Shown here: positions 37,823 to 46,977 of the stretch, piece by piece
How positions within the stretch are numbered: the first letter of the stretch is position 1
Layout of the letters: each line of letters begins with the position of its first letter
Origin: Haemophilus parainfluenzae
GTDB lineage: Bacteria > Pseudomonadota > Gammaproteobacteria > Enterobacterales > Pasteurellaceae
NCBI RefSeq assembly: GCF_014931275.1
Contig: NZ_CP063110.1
Span: 1,348,001-1,412,000 of the forward strand
Reading direction: 5' to 3'
DNA: 64,000 nucleotides
The notes under the pieces: model-generated
Databases searched by the model: none
The model's input: only the letters and a program-made list of their open reading frames with translations
What the model was told of the DNA's origin: nothing
Position numbers and translations under genes: made by a program

Positions 37823-38777
37823 ACCAGCCCTTCTTATTAAATGGATCTAACATAAACATCAGTGACTTGGCTAAGGTATCAATAATGATGATGCAAACAC
37901 CGATCACTACGACTCCAGCCGAAATACTGTTGTAATCTTGTTGGGTCACGGCATCAATCAGCCAACGCCCGATTCCTGGCCAACCTAAAACGTTTTCTAC
38001 CAACATACATTGTGTTAATACTAAGGTAAATACGCGAGTAAGCTGTGGAATCAATAATGGAAATGTATTACGAAAAACGTAACGTTTTAAAATCGTCCAT
38101 TTCGACCATCCACGTGTTACAGCCGCTTTGGCATATTCTTGTTGAAGTAAATAATCAGCTCGTTGCTGAATGATGCGGATAAATTCCATTGTCGGCAGAA
38201 TACAAAGCACTAATGTCGGTAAGGCTAAATGCTGTAAAACGTTTTGTACGATTTTGGTTCGGTAAGGGACATCAACAAACCACATATCAATGGTAGGAAA
38301 GCCTGTGATAGGTTTGATTTCATACAGCAAATTATACTGCCCGATGGCTGCAATCTCCCAGCTTTGAATCGCTGCGACATAGAGTAAAATCGGGGCAAAC
38401 CAGAAAATAGGAATAGATAAACCAACATTAGAGATACTTTGCAATGCGCGTGCACAAGGACGCTGATTATAGACCGCACTTAATACGCCGAGAGGAATAC
38501 CTAAGATGCAAGCCAATAAAAGTGCGGTAAAACAGAGCTCTAATGTGGGTGGTAATACAGTAAAAATTAAATCTTTTAACGATTCTCCGCCGTTATAGGT
38601 AATCCCTAAATCGCCCTGTAACAATGATGTAAGGTAATGATAATAAGCACTATAAATGTTGTTTGTGACAAGATCAGCATTGAGCGGATCTCGCATTAAA
38701 ATCACAAAACTTAATACGGATAAAACCAATAATAAAATGCTTACCCAAATGACATAACGAATTGCTGAAAAGAGCAT
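37812..38777 (-). CDS. sapB: Peptide ABC transporter permease SapB
   Basis: The 321-residue permease has an N-terminal helix and the DppB-like core, including GDLGITYNGGESLKDLIFTVLPPTLELCFTALLLA and the EAA-like loop YAKAAVTRGWSKWTILKRYVFRNTFPLLIPQL. It ends with VENVLGWPGIGRWLIDAVTQQDY, the conserved ..PGIG.W..A...DY motif of DppB. Its ATG shares a base with the sapA stop. Confidence 0.93.
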   Translation of the reverse strand: MLFSAIRYVIWVSILLLVLSVLSFVILMRDPLNADLVTNNIYSAYYHYLTSLLQGDLGITYNGGESLKDLIFTVLPPTLELCFTALLLACILGIPLGVLSAVYNQRPCARALQSISNVGLSIPIFWFAPILLYVAAIQSWEIAAIGQYNLLYEIKPITGFPTIDMWFVDVPYRTKIVQNVLQHLALPTLVLCILPTMEFIRIIQQRADYLLQQEYAKAAVTRGWSKWTILKRYVFRNTFPLLIPQLTRVFTLVLTQCMLVENVLGWPGIGRWLIDAVTQQDYNSISAGVVVIGVCIIIIDTLAKSLMFMLDPFNKKGWYAR

Positions 38778-40477
38778 TATTTTTTCTCCTTATTTTTCAT
38801 GAAATACAAGGTAGAAAAATTGATGCTACCAAATGGGGTCATTTCAATTCCTTTTACATTACCACGTGCGACTAAAAGTCGTTTTACGTTTGCAATTGGC
38901 ACAATAGGTAATTCGTTTAAAATGAGCTCTTGCGCATTGTTATACGCTTTAGACCGTTCATATAAATGATTGGTGGATAGTGCGTGATCCATCATCTTAT
39001 CGAATTCAGGGTTACACCAATTGGATAGATTAGTGATTTCCTTTTGTGTATCACAACTTAAAATCGGGCGCATAAAACCGTCAGGATCAAGGTTTCCAGC
39101 AAGCCAACCCGTTAAGATTAAATCGTAATCTTCAGTCCCTTTGCGTAATTGTTCGATTAAAAACGTGCGTGTTACTGACCGCACTTTAACATCCACTCCT
39201 GCTTTGGCTAAATCCCATTTAATGAGCTCCGCCATTTTTATTGGTGCAGGGTTATATACTTGCTCTTCGTTTATTACCCACATCTTTAACGTGAGTTTTT
39301 TATCGCGTAACGTTTTTTCCGCTTCTGAGGGCTGATAATCATAAGAAAAATCAGGCGTATTAATCGCAGAAGCCCAAGAAATATCAGGGATAATGTTATT
39401 CGCTACGGTTGCTGTATTGTGGTAAATATTTCGCACAATTCTAAAACGGTTTAAGCTTTGCGAAATGGCTTGACGAATAGTTTTATCTTGCATTAATGGC
39501 TTTTGGAAATTGAAAGCCAAATAGGCCAAGTTCATTCCATCCGTAGATTGAAGATAATAACGGTCGTCCTTCTCACTTAGCAAACCGAGTTGGCTGACTT
39601 CAGGATAAGACGCGATTTGACATTCATTATTAAAGAATTTAATTAAACGCCCTGTACGATCCGCCGAAAGATCCACAATAATATTTTTGATTTTGGCTTC
39701 TTTTTTCCAATAATCCTCATTGCGAACCAAGCGAACATATTGATTATACACGTAATCTTTTACTTGATAAGGGCCCGTGCCCACAGGATGCGTATCCAAT
39801 TGGGTGAGATTATCATCCGCACTTAATTGATATGCATATTCTTGCGAGAAAATAATAGAGTATTGGCTAGCAAGATGCGACAGAATTGAGGCATCGGGTT
39901 CAAACAGTTCAATTTTGACCTGATAAGGATTCGTTGCTGTGATGCTTTTAATTTTTTGATTCAGCTTAATACTTTCAAAATACGGAAAGTGTACCTTCTT
40001 AGCTTGTTCGTGGAAGATTCTATATTGTGGATTTTTATAGGTTACTTCATTATCTGAAAATGTAGGCAAGTAAGTATCATGCCCTAAAACACGATTAATC
40101 GAAAAGACCACATCCTCGGCATTAAAGTCACGAGTTGGTGTAAACCAAGGAGTACGATGGAATTTCACCCCTTTACGAAGATTAATGAGAATTTGTTTAC
40201 CATCAGATGAAAGAGAATAGGATTGTGCTAACACAGGAACAAGCGCTGCACTATGGTCTTTAATATCAAACAATTTGTTATAAATTTGTTCCGTCACTAC
40301 ATTCATACTAGTGCCGGCATCAGCGGTTTGCGGGTTAAAGGAAAAGCCCGATGCATTCGTGCAGTAGGTTAAGCCGTTTTCTGTCAGCATTTTGGGTATG
40401 CTTGGGGCGGCTTGTGCCAGATTAATTTGGCTCAACCCACACAATAAAAAACAAAAAGTGACATTTCGACGTAACAT
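38777..40477 (-). CDS. sapA: Periplasmic peptide/haem-binding protein SapA
   Basis: SapA binds antimicrobial peptides and haem in the periplasm for import by SapBCDF. From ATG 40477 the protein has 566 residues, with a signal peptide ending at NLAQA-APS (about residue 23). It shows the family-5 solute-binding features: YCTNASGFSFNPQTADAGTSMNVVTEQIYNKLF, KFHRT, TGPYQVKDYVYNQYVRLVRN and DYDLILTGWLAGNLDPDGFMRPILSCD. The longer frame from 40537 adds 20 residues unlike a signal peptide. First gene of sapABCDF, divergent from ycjX with about 90 bases between. Confidence 0.93.
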   Translation of the reverse strand: MLRRNVTFCFLLCGLSQINLAQAAPSIPKMLTENGLTYCTNASGFSFNPQTADAGTSMNVVTEQIYNKLFDIKDHSAALVPVLAQSYSLSSDGKQILINLRKGVKFHRTPWFTPTRDFNAEDVVFSINRVLGHDTYLPTFSDNEVTYKNPQYRIFHEQAKKVHFPYFESIKLNQKIKSITATNPYQVKIELFEPDASILSHLASQYSIIFSQEYAYQLSADDNLTQLDTHPVGTGPYQVKDYVYNQYVRLVRNEDYWKKEAKIKNIIVDLSADRTGRLIKFFNNECQIASYPEVSQLGLLSEKDDRYYLQSTDGMNLAYLAFNFQKPLMQDKTIRQAISQSLNRFRIVRNIYHNTATVANNIIPDISWASAINTPDFSYDYQPSEAEKTLRDKKLTLKMWVINEEQVYNPAPIKMAELIKWDLAKAGVDVKVRSVTRTFLIEQLRKGTEDYDLILTGWLAGNLDPDGFMRPILSCDTQKEITNLSNWCNPEFDKMMDHALSTNHLYERSKAYNNAQELILNELPIVPIANVKRLLVARGNVKGIEMTPFGSINFSTLYFMKNKEKK

Positions 40478-40565
40478 AGCTTTATTATTAAAGACCGTTT
40501 TGTGATAAATTGAGTGAATTGTAAAATATCTTGGCAAAAATGGCTAGTTATTGGATTTTTAGGAT

Positions 40566-41975
40566 ATGTTTAAATCAATTAATCGGGAAATTAATCAAAT
40601 AATCAATCGTGGATTTGACCGCACTTTGCGTCTGGCTGTGACAGGGCTAAGTCGAAGCGGTAAAACGGCTTTTATTACGAGTTTGATTAATCAATTGTTA
40701 CATATTAATCAAGAGGGAAATGCTCATCTTCCTTTATTTGAGGCTGCTCGAAATCAATCTATTTTAGCGGTAAAACGTGTTCCTCAGCAGGATTTAAGTA
40801 TTCCACGTTTTGATTATGAAGCGAATCTCAATGATTTAATGAATAATCCACCACAGTGGTGCCAATCTACTCGAGGCGTAAGTGAAACACGCCTTGCTAT
40901 TCGTTTTGAACGCCAATCGGGCTTACTTCGCCATTTTAAAGAACGTGGCACATTATATTTGGATATTTTTGATTATCCTGGTGAATGGCTATTAGATTTA
41001 CCTTTGCTGAATTTAGATTTTCAACAATGGTCATTTGAACAAGCCAAAATTACATCAGGTATTCGCCAGCAGTTTGCTCAAGATTGGTTGGATAAACTGA
41101 AAAAGCTCGACCTAAGTGCGGTCGTCAATGAAGATGTTTTAGCGCAGATTGCAAAATCTTATACCGATTATTTGCTTGCCTGCAAAGCAGAAGGAATGCA
41201 ATTTATTCAACCTGGCCGATTTGTCTTGCCTGGGGAATTAGAAGGCGCACCTGTATTACAATTTTTCCCCTTATTGCATTTGTCGGAAGAACAATGGTCA
41301 AAACTGAAAAGAGAGGCGAAATCCAATAGCTATTTTGCCGTGTTGAATAAGCGATATGATTATTATCGTAATAAGGTGGTGAAAGGCTTTTATGAAAATT
41401 ATTTTTCTACTTTTGATCGCCAAGTGATTTTAGCCGATTGCTTAACACCACTAAATCATAGCCAACAAGCTTTTATCGATATGCAAACAGGGCTTAATCA
41501 GCTTTTCAAAAATTTCCATTATGGGAAGCGCAATTTACTTAATCGTTTGTTTTCCCCGAATATTGATAAGCTCATGTTTGTGGCAACAAAAGCCGATCAT
41601 ATCACAACAGATCAAATTCAAAACTTAATTAGTCTGATGCGCCAATTGGTGCAAGAGGGCGGTCGTCATGTTGAATTTGAAGGGATTGATACAGAATACA
41701 CGGCAATTGCTGCGATTCGAGCGACAAAACAAGTTTTAGTTAATCAAAACGGTAAACAAATCAAAGCTATTCAAGGAGTGCGTTCTGTAGATAAGCAACT
41801 TATTACGCTTTATCCGGGGTCTGTACCAAGTAAACTACCTAGTGCAGAGTTCTGGTCAAAACAATCTTTTGATTTTGATTCCTTTGAACCTCAAGTTTTA
41901 CAACAAGGTGAAAGCATTCCGCATTTAAGAATGGATGCAGTTTTACAGTTTTTATTGGCGGATAGGTTTGATTGA
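40566..41975 (+). CDS. ycjX: YcjX-family P-loop GTPase-like protein
   Basis: The 469-residue protein starts INREINQIINRGFDRTLRLAVTGLSRSGKTAFITSLINQLLH, with a P-loop (GLSRSGKTAF) near residue 28. It continues with YLDIFDYPGEWLLDLPLL and VATKADHIT (TKAD resembles the NKxD guanine motif). YcjX is a stress-associated protein, co-regulated with phage shock genes in enterobacteria; its role is unclear. In E. coli it is followed at once by ycjF. Here ycjF is found 2.6 kb further on, after an inserted metal/oxidative-stress block. Confidence 0.9.
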   Translation: MFKSINREINQIINRGFDRTLRLAVTGLSRSGKTAFITSLINQLLHINQEGNAHLPLFEAARNQSILAVKRVPQQDLSIPRFDYEANLNDLMNNPPQWCQSTRGVSETRLAIRFERQSGLLRHFKERGTLYLDIFDYPGEWLLDLPLLNLDFQQWSFEQAKITSGIRQQFAQDWLDKLKKLDLSAVVNEDVLAQIAKSYTDYLLACKAEGMQFIQPGRFVLPGELEGAPVLQFFPLLHLSEEQWSKLKREAKSNSYFAVLNKRYDYYRNKVVKGFYENYFSTFDRQVILADCLTPLNHSQQAFIDMQTGLNQLFKNFHYGKRNLLNRLFSPNIDKLMFVATKADHITTDQIQNLISLMRQLVQEGGRHVEFEGIDTEYTAIAAIRATKQVLVNQNGKQIKAIQGVRSVDKQLITLYPGSVPSKLPSAEFWSKQSFDFDSFEPQVLQQGESIPHLRMDAVLQFLLADRFD

Positions 41976-42084
41976 TAGAAAAGTCAAATCAATTTAATTG
42001 TCAAATATTTAATATAAACCACTATTTTTTTATTGGTATTTAGGTAGAATTAATTTGAGTCTTTCTAAAGTAAAGGAGCTTATA

Positions 42085-42645
42085 ATGAAAATGAAAACTC
42101 TCTTAGCATTAGCAATCAGCGGAATTTGTGCTGCTGGCGTGGCAAATGCACATGACCATATGGCAAAACCAGCAGGTCCTTCAATCGAAGTAAAAGTACA
42201 ACAATTAGATCCTGCAAATGGTAACAAGGATGTAGGGACTGTAACTATTACTGAATCAAATTATGGTTTAGTGTTTACACCAAATCTACAAGGTTTAGCT
42301 GAAGGTTTACATGGTTTCCACATTCATGAAAATCCAAGCTGTGATCCAAAAGAAAAAGACGGTAAATTAACAGCAGGTTTAGCGGCTGGCGGTCACTGGG
42401 ATCCTAAAGGCGCAAAACAACACGGTTACCCATGGCAAGATGATGCTCACTTAGGTGACTTACCGGCTTTAACTGTATTACATGATGGTACAGCAACTAA
42501 CCCTGTTTTAGCGCCACGTCTTAAAAAATTAGATGAAGTTCGTGGTCATTCTATTATGATTCACGCGGGCGGTGATAACCACTCAGATCATCCAGCTCCA
42601 CTTGGCGGTGGCGGCCCACGTATGGCATGTGGCGTGATTAAATAA
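42085..42645 (+). CDS. sodC: Periplasmic Cu,Zn superoxide dismutase
   Basis: SodC converts superoxide to hydrogen peroxide in the periplasm. The 186-residue precursor has a signal peptide ending at ANA-HDH (about residue 22). All ligands are visible: copper histidines in GFHIHE, the bridging histidine in GGHWDP, zinc ligands in KQHG and DAHLGDLP, the last copper histidine in [11 protein letters not shown], the disulfide cysteines (PSCDP, MACG) and the active-site arginine in GPRMACG. In H. influenzae sodC is known to be inactive through loss of a copper histidine; this copy is intact, as in H. parainfluenzae. ATG 42085 has AAGGAG upstream. Confidence 0.95.
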   Translation: MKMKTLLALAISGICAAGVANAHDHMAKPAGPSIEVKVQQLDPANGNKDVGTVTITESNYGLVFTPNLQGLAEGLHGFHIHENPSCDPKEKDGKLTAGLAAGGHWDPKGAKQHGYPWQDDAHLGDLPALTVLHDGTATNPVLAPRLKKLDEVRGHSIMIHAGGDNHSDHPAPLGGGGPRMACGVIK

Positions 42646-42663
42646 TTCGATTATCGAAAGATA

Positions 42664-42694
42664 AAAAAGTGCGGTCAATTTTGACCGCACTTTT
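42664..42694. terminator. Uptake-signal inverted pair between sodC and the MerP-like gene
   Basis: AAAAAAGTGCGGTCA / TGACCGCACTTTTATTTTT hairpin between convergent genes. Confidence 0.75.
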
Positions 42695-42707
42695 ATTTTT
42701 TATCAGG

Positions 42708-42986
42708 TTACTTAACCACTTCCGCCGTATATTCCAGTTTGTGAATCGCATTAATCAATTGCTCATCAGAAACTTTTGGATCTTCTACAACAGTCACAGT
42801 TCTATCTTTAATGGAGGCTTTAGTGGAAATCACGCCATCAATATTACGTAATTCTTTATTCACCAAATAAGCACAAAGCTGGCAGTTCATTTCATTCACT
42901 TTTAACATAACTTGCTTTGTTTCTTCTGCCTGAGCGATAGAGAAAGTGAATAATGAAAGCAAAAGTGCGGTCGTTAATTTCTTCAT
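42708..42986 (-). CDS. MerP-like periplasmic heavy-metal-associated (HMA) protein
   Basis: The 92-residue precursor has a signal peptide (about 1-20, ending AQA-EET) and one HMA domain. The metal-binding motif is NCQLC (CxxC) where MerP has GMTCxxC. The domain ends with EQLINAIHKLEYTAEVV. Small periplasmic metal carriers like this pass Hg(II) or Cu(I) to a membrane partner, here the MerT-like protein encoded 9 bases upstream. The metal cannot be told from sequence. Third gene of the transglutaminase-merT-merP set. Confidence 0.85.
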   Translation of the reverse strand: MKKLTTALLLSLFTFSIAQAEETKQVMLKVNEMNCQLCAYLVNKELRNIDGVISTKASIKDRTVTVVEDPKVSDEQLINAIHKLEYTAEVVK

Positions 42987-42995
42987 TTTTTGTTC

Positions 42996-43358
42996 CTAAT
43001 TAGAAAGCTCTAAAATCCACGGTAAAATGGTTGGATAAGTTAAGAAAAAGAGCATGACAATAAATACAATCCAATACAAAACAATGAGCTTTTTACGGGA
43101 AATGTATTTGCTGCAAATGATTTTTTTGGAAAACATCAGCAACCAAAAGCCGTAGGCAAAGGCGCATAATGAAACGATAAGCATCGGAATGCGTAAATAA
43201 TCATATTCACCCAAGCCAATCAACCATGTGGATGATACGCCAAATACTAAATAGATTAAAGGCGCAATACAGCACAAGGTTGATGCCACCGCAGCACTTA
43301 GCGCGGTGGCAATCGCAACCCAAAAAGATTTATTAGAGCTTTTTAGAGATGTAGTCAT
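42996..43358 (-). CDS. MerT-like inner-membrane metal transporter
   Basis: The 120-residue protein has three membrane helices. The first contains a vicinal cysteine pair ([25 protein letters not shown], near residues 30-31), the hallmark of MerT. The second cysteine pair of canonical MerT is reduced to a single cysteine (KKIICSKY). The gene begins at ATG 43358, 26 bases inside the end of the transglutaminase-like gene. No mercuric reductase (merA) or MerR regulator is nearby, so mercury detoxification is doubtful. Confidence 0.8.
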   Translation of the reverse strand: MTTSLKSSNKSFWVAIATALSAAVASTLCCIAPLIYLVFGVSSTWLIGLGEYDYLRIPMLIVSLCAFAYGFWLLMFSKKIICSKYISRKKLIVLYWIVFIVMLFFLTYPTILPWILELSN

Positions 43359-44439
43359 ATTTAAATTCTTTCGGATCAAAGGAATTTAGCGGGTCACCAC
43401 CGACTTCGGCATACGGATAGCCAAAGTTGTTGAGTGGGGCAAGTTCTGGCTGTGGATATAAATCGAAGTCACGCGCATGATTAAATCCTACCCAGTTTGC
43501 TTCCCAGTTACCGAATAAGTATTTGGCAACGGCTTGTGTATCCTGATCATCAACCGATTTTTTCTCCGCTAAACGCATTTTTGCCACGTCTGCAGAATCA
43601 ACAGGCACCCAGCCGAATCCCGCAAGATAGAACTCAGCACGACAATGCTGACCACCACTTACGTTTGCTACGCCATGTTCGTCCGCACTACCGAATGCAC
43701 CTTTGGAATATTTGCCCATTTTATCCGCTGCACCTAAACGAATACCGAAAATTTCACGAGCAGGAATACCGCTGGCACGAGCAAGAGCAACGAAAACAGA
43801 GTTAATATCGGTACATTTACCTTTTAACACACCAGTGGTTAGAATTTTTTCTACATCGCCATCACCACAGCCTAGAACAGAATTGTCACGTTCCATATTG
43901 TTGACGATCCATTGGTGAATCAACTCAGCTTTTTTCAATGGATTGGTTTCAGTGCCTACAATCTTATCGGCGAAATGTTTCACGATACCATCAGTTTTAA
44001 TATGTTGAGTTGGTTTTAAATATTCTTGTACATCAACAGAATAGTGAACATCTTTTGGTGGCTTGTAATTTTCTAATGCACCTTTAACCATAGGTTCACG
44101 ATCTTTGGTTTCAATCACCATTGTGATTTTTAAATCGCGTTTTTGTGCATCTTTATCCCAAGTCGCAAAGAGCGTTTTCGCACCATATTTGTTGTTTTCC
44201 GTTACATAGGCATCCAAATAGTTACCTTCAAAATGGATAGATTTTACCTGTTGATACTCACCATTAAATGGTAAAGGCACCCACAGATTCGCTTGTCCTT
44301 GCGAACCTTTTGGCGCAACTAAATCATAAGTTTGAGTGAATTCATACAGATGAGAATCGGTATTGTAGTTTGGAATGTCGGTATTGGCGTAAGCCATAGA
44401 ACATGCGGAGAGCACCGCAGTGGCGATAAGTTTCTTCAT
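43333..44439 (-). CDS. Exported transglutaminase-like domain protein, first gene of a MerT/MerP operon
   Basis: The 368-residue protein has a signal peptide (about 1-18, AYA-NTD), an N-terminal beta-rich region ([18 protein letters not shown]) and a transglutaminase-like core. The core shows a full triad: cysteine in [28 protein letters not shown], histidine in [11 protein letters not shown], aspartate in WVPVDSADV. Such proteins are cysteine proteases or amidases in most bacteria. The substrate is unknown. Its overlap with merT shows the three genes are one operon; a similar trio exists in other Haemophilus from memory. Confidence 0.8.
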   Translation of the reverse strand: MKKLIATAVLSACSMAYANTDIPNYNTDSHLYEFTQTYDLVAPKGSQGQANLWVPLPFNGEYQQVKSIHFEGNYLDAYVTENNKYGAKTLFATWDKDAQKRDLKITMVIETKDREPMVKGALENYKPPKDVHYSVDVQEYLKPTQHIKTDGIVKHFADKIVGTETNPLKKAELIHQWIVNNMERDNSVLGCGDGDVEKILTTGVLKGKCTDINSVFVALARASGIPAREIFGIRLGAADKMGKYSKGAFGSADEHGVANVSGGQHCRAEFYLAGFGWVPVDSADVAKMRLAEKKSVDDQDTQAVAKYLFGNWEANWVGFNHARDFDLYPQPELAPLNNFGYPYAEVGGDPLNSFDPKEFKYDYISKKL

Positions 44440-44619
44440 GAAAAGATCCTTCTAGTTAGTTAACAGTTAAAACTTAACACATTAGATAAACTAATTGTGG
44501 ACATGACTATAGTAGCTCATTTTATTTTCTAGTCAATATTGCTTTTTTATTTCAGCCATTTAAGATTTGCTAAAGAAATTCGAAGTAAAATACCATTTCT
44601 ATTTTTATTGGAAAGAATA
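44440..44619. other. Intergenic promoter region, transglutaminase operon and ycjF
   Basis: About 180 AT-rich bases between divergent genes. No MerR-type operator (a long spacer with a dyad) was recognised. Confidence 0.3.
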
Positions 44620-45687
44620 ATGACAAAACAAATTTTCACACAATCTCAACAACCAGAAGAGGAAGAAATTCTGCCTAAGCAGGAATTTTATAATGTTGAA
44701 ACAACCATCGATAATGAACCTTTAGAAGGGGAGTTGTTGGACGAGCAATTTGAGCAAATCGTGAAGCCTAAATCGAGTGGTTGGAAAACGGCTTTGAAAT
44801 TGACCGCACTTTTATTTTTAGGGGCGACGGTTGCGCAATCTGTTCAATGGATTTTGGACAGTTATCAAAACCAACAATGGATTTATCTTGCTTTTGCCTT
44901 GGTGAGTTTTGTCGTTGTGTTGTTTGGTTTATCTGAAATTATCGCAGAATGGCGACGTTTGGTGAAGCTTAAAAAACGCTTGAATTTACAAGAACAAAGT
45001 CAGCGATTAATAGGTGAAAGTGCGGTTAAAAATCATCAAGTTTTTTCTGAACAGGATAGCGAAAAAGGGAAAGCCTTGTGTTTATCGATTGCCGATACCT
45101 TAAAATTGGATTCGCAACATCCCTCAATTGTCCAATGGGAAAAACAGCTGAATGAAAGTTATTCTGCTCGTGAAGTCACCCATTTATTTAGTAAGACTGT
45201 GTTACAGTCTTTTGATAACAAAGCGAAAAAACTGATTACAAAAATGGCAGCAGAATCCGCTGTGATTGTGGCAATTAGTCCTTTGGCCGTTATTGATATG
45301 TTTTTTATTGCGTGGCGAAATATTCGTTTAATCAATAAAATTGCAGCAATTTATGGGATTGAGCTTGGGTATTTTACCCGTCTTCGTTTGCTCAGAATGG
45401 TATTGGTGAATCTTGCTTTTGCCGGTGCGACTGAAATCGTGCAAGATTTAGGGATGGATTGGCTTTCGCAAGATATTACCGCAAAACTTTCTGCACGAGC
45501 TGCACAGGGGATCGGCGTGGGATTATTGACAGCTCGATTGGGCATTAAGGCTATGGAGTTTTGTCGTCCATTGGCATTTGATAAAGCAGAAAAGCCAAAG
45601 CTTTCTCATGTTCAAAAAGAATTGCTCACGGTGATGAAAGATACGGTACTTGGCAAGACGAAAGTGAAGGAAAAAGAAGAAGTGTAA
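44620..45687 (+). CDS. ycjF: YcjF-family (TIGR01620) inner-membrane protein
   Basis: The 355-residue protein has an acidic N-terminal region (about 1-70), two membrane helices near residues 75-95 and 100-125, and a DUF697-like C-terminal domain with AVIVAISPLAVIDMFFIAWRNIRLINKIAAIYGIELGYFTRLRLLR. YcjF normally follows ycjX, whose gene ends 2.6 kb upstream here. Function is unknown. The ATG at 44620 follows GGAAAGAA; the longer frame from 44539 has no ribosome site. Confidence 0.87.
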   Translation: MTKQIFTQSQQPEEEEILPKQEFYNVETTIDNEPLEGELLDEQFEQIVKPKSSGWKTALKLTALLFLGATVAQSVQWILDSYQNQQWIYLAFALVSFVVVLFGLSEIIAEWRRLVKLKKRLNLQEQSQRLIGESAVKNHQVFSEQDSEKGKALCLSIADTLKLDSQHPSIVQWEKQLNESYSAREVTHLFSKTVLQSFDNKAKKLITKMAAESAVIVAISPLAVIDMFFIAWRNIRLINKIAAIYGIELGYFTRLRLLRMVLVNLAFAGATEIVQDLGMDWLSQDITAKLSARAAQGIGVGLLTARLGIKAMEFCRPLAFDKAEKPKLSHVQKELLTVMKDTVLGKTKVKEKEEV

Positions 45688-45688
45688 T

Positions 45689-45723
45689 AAAAAAGTGCGG
45701 TTAAAATTGAGCGCACTTTTTTT
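45689..45723. terminator. Uptake-signal inverted pair (one arm degenerate) between ycjF and prfB
   Basis: AAAAAAGTGCGGTTA / TGAGCGCACTTTTTTT; one arm reads GCGCACTT rather than CCGCACTT. Confidence 0.65.
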
Positions 45724-45738
45724 GTATAAAAGAGATGA

Positions 45739-46837
45739 TTAAAGTCCCGCTTTCAAGCTTGCTTCAATAAAGCGATCAAGATCGCCATCTAGCACGGCTT
45801 GCGTATTACGATTTTCAACGCCTGTACGGAGATCCTTGATACGCGCATCATCTAACACATAAGAACGAATTTGGCTGCCCCAACCGATATCAGATTTATT
45901 ATCTTCCATCGCTTGTTTGTCTGCATTTTTCTTTTGTAACTCAAGCTCATACAATTTCGCTTTTAACTGCTTCATGGCTTGATCTTTATTTTTGTGCTGA
46001 GAACGATCGTTTTGACATTGCACGACAATCCCACTTGGCATGTGAGTAATTCGCACCGCACTTTCGGTTTTATTGACGTGCTGACCACCCGCACCGGATG
46101 CACGGTAAACATCAATACGTAAATCAGCTGGATTGATTTCAATATCAATATCGTCATCAATTTCAGGATAAACGAAAGCCGCTGCAAATGATGTATGGCG
46201 ACGGTTATTGGAGTCAAATGGGCTTTTGCGCACTAAACGATGAATACCGGTTTCCGTACGTAACCAACCGAAAGCATATTCACCACTGACACGAATTGTC
46301 GCTGATTTTAAACCCGCCACATCACCATCGGATACTTCCATTAATTCAGTTTTAAAGCCTTTGCTTTCTGCCCAGCGAAGGTACATGCGAAGTAACATTT
46401 CCGTCCAGTCTTGCGCTTCTGTTCCACCAGAACCTGCTTGTAAATCGACATAACAATCGCATGCATCATGTTCACCGCTAAACATGCGTCGGAATTCGAG
46501 TTTTGCAAGTTGTTGTTCAAGCTCATCTAATTCAGCAACGGCCTCATTGAAGGTCTCTTCATCTTCCGCTTCAATAGCTAACTCAAGCAGTCCTTCAACA
46601 TCTTCTAAACCTTGTTCTAAACTCTTGATGGTATCAACCACTTGTTCAAGTGAAACGCGTTCTTTCCCAAGCGCTTGGGCTTTTTCAGGTTCGTTCCACA
46701 CATCGGGTTGTTCTAATTCGGCATTAACTTCTTCTAAACGCTCAACTTTTGCGTCGAAGTCAAAGATACCCCCGAAGCACAGAAGTGCGCTCGGAAAGAT
46801 CAGCGATTTTGTTTTTGATTGGATTGATTTCAAACAT
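45739..46837 (-). CDS. prfB: Peptide chain release factor 2 (programmed +1 frameshift)
   Basis: RF2 reads UGA and UAA. The gene is in two frames. The first 25 codons run from ATG 46837 ([19 protein letters not shown].., ending RGYL) to a UGA at 46762-46760. Slipping one base there continues into [22 protein letters not shown] and on to 45739, 365 residues in all, the same as E. coli RF2. The body has the stop-codon motif region [15 protein letters not shown] (SPF) and the catalytic [11 protein letters not shown]2 itself controls the shift: when scarce, UGA is read slowly and frameshifting rises. Confidence 0.96.
46760..46775 (-). promoter_or_regulatory. RF2 programmed frameshift site
   Basis: Read on the minus strand: internal Shine-Dalgarno-like GGGGG, spacer TAT, slippery CTT and TGA followed by C. 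This is the same arrangement as E. coli prfB. Confidence 0.95.
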
Positions 46838-46921
46838 AATGACTAAATGAGTTTTTAAGCTAAATTGGAGATGGAATTATAAAGGATATGCTTAGGGTTG
46901 GGTAGATTATAGAGAAACAAA

Positions 46922-46954
46922 AAACCTTATTTATTTCAGAAATAAATAAGGTTT
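46922..46954 (-). terminator. Rho-independent terminator of the exported hypothetical gene
   Basis: Perfect 14-15 base stem AACCTTATTTATTT / AAATAAATAAGGTT with a CAG-type loop, just past the gene at 46978. Confidence 0.65.
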
Positions 46955-46977
46955 AAGTATGATTAAAAAGAATAAAA

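Noticed and set aside
46484-46846. 120-residue serine-rich plus-strand open frame
   Set aside because: Antisense to prfB; its composition is a by-product of the glutamate-rich RF2 helices.
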